Part shown: one piece after another, positions 27,653 to 33,317 of the stretch
How the letters are laid out: each line of letters starts with the position of its first letter
Numbering within the stretch: position 1 is the first letter of the stretch
From: Limisphaerales bacterium
GTDB taxonomy: Bacteria > Verrucomicrobiota > Verrucomicrobiia > Limisphaerales > BOG-1460
DNA length: 33,317 nucleotides
Assembly (NCBI GenBank): GCA_003159675.1
Contig: PLQC01000046.1
Location: forward strand, 1-33,317
Direction: 5' to 3'
The notes under the pieces: model-generated
The model's database searches: none
Told to the model about the DNA's origin: nothing
What the model saw: the letters and a program-made list of their open reading frames with translations, nothing else
Position numbers and translations under genes: made by a program

Positions 27653-28132
27653 ATGGTTCGCGTTGGCATTGGTTACGACGTCCACGCTCTGGTGGCGGGG
27701 CGCAAACTCGTTTTGGGCGGCGTCACCATTCCGCATTCCAAAGGACTCGACGGACATTCCGATGCGGATGTGTTGATGCACGCCGTTTGTGACGCCATCC
27801 TCGGGGCGCTCGGCGAGGGGGACATCGGCCACTTTTTTCCCAACACTGACCCGCGCTGGAGGGGCGCCCCCAGCCGCGTCTTTTTGGAGGAAGCCGCCCG
27901 CCAGGTCGCGTCCCGGCAGGGCCGGATCGTCAATGTGGATTCAACCCTGGTCGCTGAAGCTCCCAGGATCAATCCGCACATCCAGGAAATGAAAAGCCGC
28001 ATCGCGGAGGCTCTGGGTGTCGGCCCCGATCGCGTCGGAATCAAAACCACCACCAACGAACGCATGGGCTTCATCGGCCGCGAAGAAGGCATCGCCGCCA
28101 TGGCGGTGGCCGGCGTGGATTTGCCCGCATGA
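27653..28132 (+). CDS. ispF: 2-C-methyl-D-erythritol 2,4-cyclodiphosphate synthase
   Basis: MVRVGIGYDVHALVAGRKLVLGGVTIPHSKGLDGHSDADVLMHAVCDAILGALGEGDIGHFFPNTDPRWRG..KTTTNERMGFIGREEGIAAMAV. Confidence 0.97.
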   Translation: MVRVGIGYDVHALVAGRKLVLGGVTIPHSKGLDGHSDADVLMHAVCDAILGALGEGDIGHFFPNTDPRWRGAPSRVFLEEAARQVASRQGRIVNVDSTLVAEAPRINPHIQEMKSRIAEALGVGPDRVGIKTTTNERMGFIGREEGIAAMAVAGVDLPA

Positions 28133-28224
28133 ATTCGAGGTCCAAAGCCGGGTGTTTGCGGTTCGTGTGAACCCACGCCGGCGACGGATTGAATCCTGCA
28201 ACCCCCAACCTGCAATCCGACCCA

Positions 28225-28494
28225 ATGCCCAAAGCCGAGATCCGTTGGAAGCGCGTGACTGAAGAAGGCCTGAAGATTCAGGTTTATGCGCAACGGGTCA
28301 GCCGCGACTGGCGCTTCTACGTCCGCGGGAAACGGTTCGATCAATGGCAGCCCCTGACGGAACCGCCGCTCGAGGATTGGCTCGAACTGCTCGATGCCGT
28401 GCGGCGCCTCGTCACGCGACGGCGATTGCAGCCTGACCACGAAGAACGGCTCTGTCGCCGGATTCGTGAACGATTTCCGGAAGCGGAAGTCTGA
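28225..28494 (+). CDS. Hypothetical protein
   Basis: MPKAEIRWKRVTEEGLKIQVYAQRVSRDWRFYVRGKRFDQWQPLTEPPLEDWLELLDAVRRLVTRRRLQPDHEERLCRRIRERFPEAEV; coding-like composition. Confidence 0.65.
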   Translation: MPKAEIRWKRVTEEGLKIQVYAQRVSRDWRFYVRGKRFDQWQPLTEPPLEDWLELLDAVRRLVTRRRLQPDHEERLCRRIRERFPEAEV

Positions 28495-28512
28495 GCGGCT
28501 CGAGGATGCCTT

Positions 28513-28932
28513 TCAGCGGTCCTCGTCGGTTTCGCCCCTCATCCGCGACTTGAGCAACTCCTGCTGCTGCTCGCAGACGGCGCGCATGCAGTCCCCCAAG
28601 ACCTTCAGGTCCACGGGCTTCTTGAAGTAATTCTTCACGCCGACTTCCGTGCTCCGACCGCGAATCACCATCCCGTCCAGGGCGCTTACCACGATCACCG
28701 GAACGTCGGCCGTCGAGGGTTGCGAGCGGAGGATTTCGCACACCGATGCACCGTCGATGTCCGGCAACATCAGATCGAGCAGGATGACATCCGGCAGCAG
28801 ACGCCGGGCCTGGTGCAACGCCTCCACGCCGTTGAAGGCCGTGTAAACCTCGAATCCCTGTCGCGAGAGGTTGTATTCGGTCAGTTGGACGAAATCCGCT
28901 TCATCGTCCACCACCAGCACTTTTGGTTTCAT
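28513..28932 (-). CDS. Stand-alone response regulator receiver domain
   Basis: MKPKVLVVDDEADFVQLTEYNLSRQGFEVYTAFNGVEAL..DVILLDLMLPDIDGASVCEILR..PVIVVSAL..KNYFKKPVDL. Confidence 0.93.
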   Translation of the reverse strand: MKPKVLVVDDEADFVQLTEYNLSRQGFEVYTAFNGVEALHQARRLLPDVILLDLMLPDIDGASVCEILRSQPSTADVPVIVVSALDGMVIRGRSTEVGVKNYFKKPVDLKVLGDCMRAVCEQQQELLKSRMRGETDEDR

Positions 28933-28990
28933 GGCTGTCAAGGGTGCCTCTTCCGCGTTACCGTCACGCGGCGGTTGTGTTAAATACCTG

Positions 28991-30157
28991 TCACGGAGTG
29001 GAATGTCCGGCTCCCTCCGGCTTCCCAATCCCGTCCGGGCGTGCGGCTTCGTCCGCAGGGGCGGATCCACGCGATCGACCTTGGAAGGCAGTCTGCTCGA
29101 CCGCGCGCATCGCCCGGGCCTCCGCCTCGTCCACCCACAACCGGAATCGTGACACGGCCGCGGCGTTCACCGGATCCAGAAGGCGCGACAAATGGAATGC
29201 GGTGTCACGAACGGCTATGCCCGCCTGCTCGGCATCGCAACCGTTCAGGTATTGTTCCAGATGGTTCTCCACGGGCACCATGAGCAGAGGCTTGCCCAAA
29301 TAAACAGCTTCGCACACCGACTCGAACCCCGCGGTGCAGGCCACGCCGCGGCTCGAGGCCATCATGCGGAGAAACTTGTCGCCATGAATCCGGTGAAACA
29401 CGAGGGTGGCATCGTGCCGTTCCTCCTCCGGCGCGCCGGGTTTGTCATAAAAGCAATGGATCGGAACCTCGGGATGTTCCCCGTGCCAGCGGATGATTTC
29501 CGGCGCGTAACCGTGGTTGAGCAGATACACAAGCAGATACCCCCCCACGGAGTCGGACCTCAGCTCGAACACCTGCCGGCGCAGAATCGGCGGGGACACA
29601 AACAGGTTGCGCTCGGGAATATCCGGAGCCGGGTAAAAGGACAGCGCGAGCCGCGCCGACCGCGCGCCCGTGAGGCGGACGAACTGTCGCATCCCGAATT
29701 GCTGCGCGGCGAACTCCCTGACCTTCACAAACTGCGGATGCTCGATCATGAACTGATGACCCACGACGAGAACCGGGGTCGCATGGGGCCGCAACAGGTT
29801 GTACACGCCCATGAGGGGTTCGAGAAAATTGACGATCAGGTCGGGCTGAACCGCTTTGATGGTTTCGCCGATGGCGCCAAGGCTGCGGCGGAAGCCGGGC
29901 AGTTGGCGGACGAGACAGGCAGCCGACGCTGCCATCGAGACGGCCCGGCCTTTGTTGAGCGAGAATCCGGGACTGGCGATCCGGCGAACAGGGACGGAAA
30001 ATCCCTGCTCAAAGAATGCCGGCAGGCTGCGGGTCTGATTCGAACCCACCAGCACGGCCGCCACGCGATGCCCCCGCCGCTGGAACATCTGGCTCATCGC
30101 GATCGCCTGCGTCATGTGTCCCCTCCCCTCGCCCTGGACTGTGAACATCACTTTCAT
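28991..30157 (-). CDS. Glycosyltransferase, MurG/UGT-like fold
   Basis: MKVMFTVQGEGRGHMTQAIAMSQMFQRRGHRVAAVLVG; C-terminal ASSRGVACTAGFESVCEAVYLGKPLLMVPVENHLEQYLNGCDAEQAGIAV. Confidence 0.82.
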   Translation of the reverse strand: MKVMFTVQGEGRGHMTQAIAMSQMFQRRGHRVAAVLVGSNQTRSLPAFFEQGFSVPVRRIASPGFSLNKGRAVSMAASAACLVRQLPGFRRSLGAIGETIKAVQPDLIVNFLEPLMGVYNLLRPHATPVLVVGHQFMIEHPQFVKVREFAAQQFGMRQFVRLTGARSARLALSFYPAPDIPERNLFVSPPILRRQVFELRSDSVGGYLLVYLLNHGYAPEIIRWHGEHPEVPIHCFYDKPGAPEEERHDATLVFHRIHGDKFLRMMASSRGVACTAGFESVCEAVYLGKPLLMVPVENHLEQYLNGCDAEQAGIAVRDTAFHLSRLLDPVNAAAVSRFRLWVDEAEARAMRAVEQTAFQGRSRGSAPADEAARPDGIGKPEGAGHSTP

Positions 30158-30905
30158 GAAATCGGATGAGGCGGATGTTTCCATCGTAATCCTCCACCAG
30201 GGCCGTGCAGTTTTCCACCCAATCCCCGCAGTTCATGTAGAGCACGTCTCCGACGGGACGGATCTCCGGGCGGTGAATATGTCCACAGATCACCCCGTCC
30301 ATGCCGCTTTTCCGGCTGAACTGGATCATGGATTCCTCGTAATCGGTGACATACTTCATGGCCGACTTGGCCTTCAGCTTGACGTAGGAAGCGAACGACC
30401 AGTAGCCAAACCCAAGGTTCCGCCGGATCCGGTTGATCCACACGTTCAGATCCAGGATGCGATCGTAGAGCGCCGAGCCAAAGCGATCCAGCAACCGGTT
30501 GAAATGCATCAGGCCGTCGAACTGGTGCCCGTGGAGAACGAGGTAACGCTTCCCATTCGCCGCCGTGTGGACCGTCCGCTCGACGAGCCGGACAGTGCCG
30601 AAATTGATGCCGAGGAACTTTTCCAGGAATTCGTCATGATTGCCGGTGATGAAGGTCACCCGGGTTTTCTTGCGGTTCTTTCGCAGCAACTTTTGAATGA
30701 GCACATTGTAATCGTCGGCCCAATACCATTTGCGGCGCAATTGCCAGCCATCAATGAAATCCCCGACGATGTACAGGTGCTCGCATTCGGTTTCTCGAAG
30801 GAACTCGAGAAGTTTCCCCACCTGGGAATGCTTCGTGCCCAAGTGAACGTCCGATATCCAGATGGCGCGATACTTCACGTGCTTGGGGCAAATCCGTTGC
30901 GTCAC
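30009..30905 (-). CDS. Metallophosphoesterase, UDP-2,3-diacylglucosamine diphosphatase (LpxH)-like
   Basis: AIWISDVHLGTKHSQ, YIVGDFIDGW, ITGNHDEF, LVLHGHQFDG, GVICGHIHRPEIRPVGDVLYMNCGDWVENCTALVEDYDG. Confidence 0.88.
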   Translation of the reverse strand: MTQRICPKHVKYRAIWISDVHLGTKHSQVGKLLEFLRETECEHLYIVGDFIDGWQLRRKWYWADDYNVLIQKLLRKNRKKTRVTFITGNHDEFLEKFLGINFGTVRLVERTVHTAANGKRYLVLHGHQFDGLMHFNRLLDRFGSALYDRILDLNVWINRIRRNLGFGYWSFASYVKLKAKSAMKYVTDYEESMIQFSRKSGMDGVICGHIHRPEIRPVGDVLYMNCGDWVENCTALVEDYDGNIRLIRFHESDVHSPGRGEGTHDAGDRDEPDVPAAGASRGGRAGGFESDPQPAGIL

Positions 30906-31071
30906 CGCAACCTTCGTCCGCCCGCGGGCGCCTTGGCAAGGCCAAATCCGTTTCGATACACGTTCTTAACCTGTGTCACCGGACCGACACGGAACTGTAA
31001 CACATCGCTGGCCGTCCCGGCCAAAAAACCGGCTGACTTCCTCCGCGCCGTTCGCTACCTTGCGCGGAGAG

Positions 31072-31848
31072 ATGACTGAACCGCCGTTGATCCTGATTTC
31101 GCCGAGCATTGAAAAGGAAGGTGTCGAGTTCCATGACAGATCCATCAGCCTCTCGGAGGCCTATCCGCGCGCCGTGGCGCACGCCGGGGGAATCCCCCTC
31201 GCCCTGCCCGTGGGCACCTCCCGGGAATTGATGGCCGAATGCGTGCGCCGCGCCGACGGAATTCTTCTCACCGGAGGAGACGATATTGAACCCGGCCTTT
31301 ACGGAAACGGACTTCCCACGAAATTACGCCGGACGGTGGGAACGACCCCGGACGGTGGAGAGCGCGATTTGCGGGAGCTGATATTGATCGACGAGATTTT
31401 CCGGCAGCGCAAGCCGCTGCTCGCGATCTGCCGGGGGCACCAGCTCCTGAACGTGGCCCTGGGGGGAACACTGATCGTCGATATTCCCACGCAGGTGCCG
31501 AAGGCCATCAACCACAGCCGGATGGACCGGCGAAGCGAAAAGGTGCACGAAGTGCGATTGACACGGCAATCGTTACTGTCCAAGATCATCGGTGAGCGAA
31601 TACTGGGCGTGAACAGCACGCACCATCAGGCTGTGGGCCGGGTCGCCGAGCCGTTGCAGGTGACCGGGACAACCGACGATGGAATTGTGGAGAGCATGGA
31701 ACTGAAGTCCGAGGCGGCGCGCCTCCTTCCTTTCCTGCTGGCAATACAGTTTCATCCCGAGCGCCTGACGGATCGCTACGCCGAACATGGAGCGATTTTT
31801 TGCGCATTTACACAGGCGTGTGCCTTGCATCGTAAAAAGAACCTATGA
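31072..31848 (+). CDS. Gamma-glutamyl-gamma-aminobutyrate hydrolase / class I glutamine amidotransferase-like (peptidase C26)
   Basis: GILLTGGDDIEPGLYG, RKPLLAICRGHQLLNVALGGTLIVDI, VNSTHHQAVGRVAEPL, LAIQFHPERL. Confidence 0.9.
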   Translation: MTEPPLILISPSIEKEGVEFHDRSISLSEAYPRAVAHAGGIPLALPVGTSRELMAECVRRADGILLTGGDDIEPGLYGNGLPTKLRRTVGTTPDGGERDLRELILIDEIFRQRKPLLAICRGHQLLNVALGGTLIVDIPTQVPKAINHSRMDRRSEKVHEVRLTRQSLLSKIIGERILGVNSTHHQAVGRVAEPLQVTGTTDDGIVESMELKSEAARLLPFLLAIQFHPERLTDRYAEHGAIFCAFTQACALHRKKNL

Positions 31849-33188
31849 AGGGCAACATATTATTGGTGGATGACGCCGCGGACATCCGCGAGCTGCTGGC
31901 CAACATTTTGCGCGACAGTTATGCCGTCACCGAAGCGGACAGCGGTGCCGCCCTGAAGCAGGCTTTCCAGGAACAACAGCCGGATGTCGTCCTGTTGGAC
32001 ATCAAACTGCCCGATGCCGACGGGCTGGACCTGCTGCCGCAAATCAAAAAGCAGTGGCCGGAAACGGAGGTCATCGTTCTGACCGGCAACGCCACGTTTG
32101 AAGCCGCCGTCGAGGCCACCAAACGCGGCGCGTATCACTTTCTGAACAAGCCGTTCGACCCGCAGGGACTGCTCGTCACGGTCGAGCGCGCGCTGGAGCA
32201 CAAGCAGCAGAACGAAGAGAACAGCACCCTGCGCCGCGCGCTCTCCACCATGAGCGGAGGCACCGCGCCCGTTTTCCAAAGCCTCGTCATGCAGACCGTC
32301 GTGCGCACGGTCGAACGCGTCGCGCCCAGTGATATTTCGATTCTCATCACGGGCGAAAGCGGCACGGGCAAGGAAGTCATCGCGGACCTGCTCCATGCCC
32401 TGAGCCCGCGGAGCAAGGGCAAAATCATCAAGATCAATTGCGCCGCGCTGCCGCGTGAACTCATCGAAAGTGAATTGTTCGGCTCGGTCAAGGGCGCCTT
32501 CACCGGCGCGCACGCGGACCGCGAAGGCCTGTTCCGGCAGGCGGAAGGCGGCACGCTGTTTCTGGACGAAATCTCCGAAATGCCGGTGGACACGCAAAGC
32601 AAGCTGCTCCGCGTCCTGCAGGACCAGGAAGTCCGTCCCGTGGGCGGCAAGGTGAGCTACAAGACCAATTGCCGCATCGTCGCCGCCACCAACCGCCGGA
32701 CGGAGGAAGCCATCAAGGATGGAAAGCTCCGCGAAGACCTGTTCTATCGCATCAGCGCCATCTCCGTTCATCTGCCCCCGCTGCGGGAGCGGCGCGAAGA
32801 CATCATGCCCCTGGCAAACGCCTTCCTCAAACGCTTCGTCGCCCAGGCCAACCGCCCCATCCGCGGATTCACGCCCGAAGCCGTGGACCGCATCACGGGT
32901 TTCGAGTGGCCGGGCAACGTGCGCCAGTTGCAGAACGAGGTCCAGCGCGCGGTCCTCTTGTGCGAGGGAGGGGACATCGACTCCACCGACCTGTCCATCA
33001 CCAGCGTGCCGACGGATACGGAAGGCGTTCACGACACCAATTTCACCCTGCTGGAAGGCGTCGAACGCAACGCCATCGTCCAGATGTTGAGGGAAACCGG
33101 CGGCAACAAACTGGAAACCGCCAAGCGCCTCGGCATCGGCCGCCAGACACTCTACAACAAAATCAAGGCATACGGAATTGAAGTCTGA
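31845..33188 (+). CDS. Sigma-54-dependent NtrC-family response regulator (REC-AAA+-Fis HTH)
   Basis: ILLVDDAADIRELLANIL; ITGESGTGKEVIADLLHALS; ESELFGSVKGAFTGAHADREGLFRQAEGGTLFLDEISEMP; C-terminal NKLETAKRLGIGRQTLYNKIKAYGI. Start overlaps the preceding stop (ATGA). Confidence 0.95.
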   Translation: MKGNILLVDDAADIRELLANILRDSYAVTEADSGAALKQAFQEQQPDVVLLDIKLPDADGLDLLPQIKKQWPETEVIVLTGNATFEAAVEATKRGAYHFLNKPFDPQGLLVTVERALEHKQQNEENSTLRRALSTMSGGTAPVFQSLVMQTVVRTVERVAPSDISILITGESGTGKEVIADLLHALSPRSKGKIIKINCAALPRELIESELFGSVKGAFTGAHADREGLFRQAEGGTLFLDEISEMPVDTQSKLLRVLQDQEVRPVGGKVSYKTNCRIVAATNRRTEEAIKDGKLREDLFYRISAISVHLPPLRERREDIMPLANAFLKRFVAQANRPIRGFTPEAVDRITGFEWPGNVRQLQNEVQRAVLLCEGGDIDSTDLSITSVPTDTEGVHDTNFTLLEGVERNAIVQMLRETGGNKLETAKRLGIGRQTLYNKIKAYGIEV

Positions 33189-33317
33189 CCGCGACGCGCC
33201 CCCGGGGCGCATCTTGACACTGCCCCCGATCGCAAACAGGCCGGAGCGCGCCGTTTAGAGCCAGCGTGAAAAGCTGGAAGGGTAGCACAGGCCACCGGCC
33301 AATAGTGTTCGGCATAG

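Noticed and set aside
31013-31042. GGCCGTCCCGGCC followed by AAAAAA as a terminator
   Set aside because: On the + strand the tail is A-rich rather than T-rich, and on the - strand the T-run precedes the stem, so it does not fit an intrinsic terminator in either direction.
33197-33211. GCGCCCC-C-GGGGCGC after the NtrC-type gene as a terminator
   Set aside because: Stem is good, but the 1-nt centre and lack of a following T-tract make it a weak call; could be a factor-independent terminator fragment but not supported.
1-33317. CRISPR arrays, rRNA or tRNA genes, integrase or transposase genes
   Set aside because: Scanned by eye; no regularly spaced direct repeats, no cloverleaf or rRNA-like sequence, no transposase or integrase signature found. 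A computational scan (tRNAscan, Infernal, CRISPR finder) would be needed for certainty.

Overview
This 33.3 kb, GC-rich window looks like chromosomal sequence from the Verrucomicrobia/PVC group (inferred from gene content, not verified). I support about 31 coding regions. They include the N-terminal half of carB, a CapK/PaaK-like adenylate-forming enzyme, a YfhO-like membrane protein, an FlgM-like protein, an ABC-F ATPase, a YebC-family protein, uppP, argG, a CDF transporter, a DUF1015 protein, BamD-like and LptE-like lipoproteins, a Ser/Thr kinase, the primary sigma factor, ispF, an LpxH-like phosphatase with a glycosyltransferase, a C26-type amidotransferase and an NtrC-type regulator. I saw no rRNA, tRNA, CRISPR array or intact transposon. 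The regions most worth a second look are: (1) carB ending at half length, followed by five quasi-palindromes, a nonsense-interrupted ORF6N remnant fused to a RelE-like tail, and a displaced 52-bp copy of carB (about 1551-2338); (2) an MglA-like GTPase / Roadblock-LC7 / REC-PATAN cluster (10553-15773) containing a protein with an apparently undescribed duplicated domain and a well-spaced sigma-54 promoter candidate; (3) a promoter / short ORF / hairpin / intrinsic terminator unit at 24492-24702 that resembles an sRNA or attenuator; (4) a switch-like inverted repeat upstream of rpoD (25140-25198); (5) a 149-nt out-of-frame overlap between the LpxH-like and glycosyltransferase genes.
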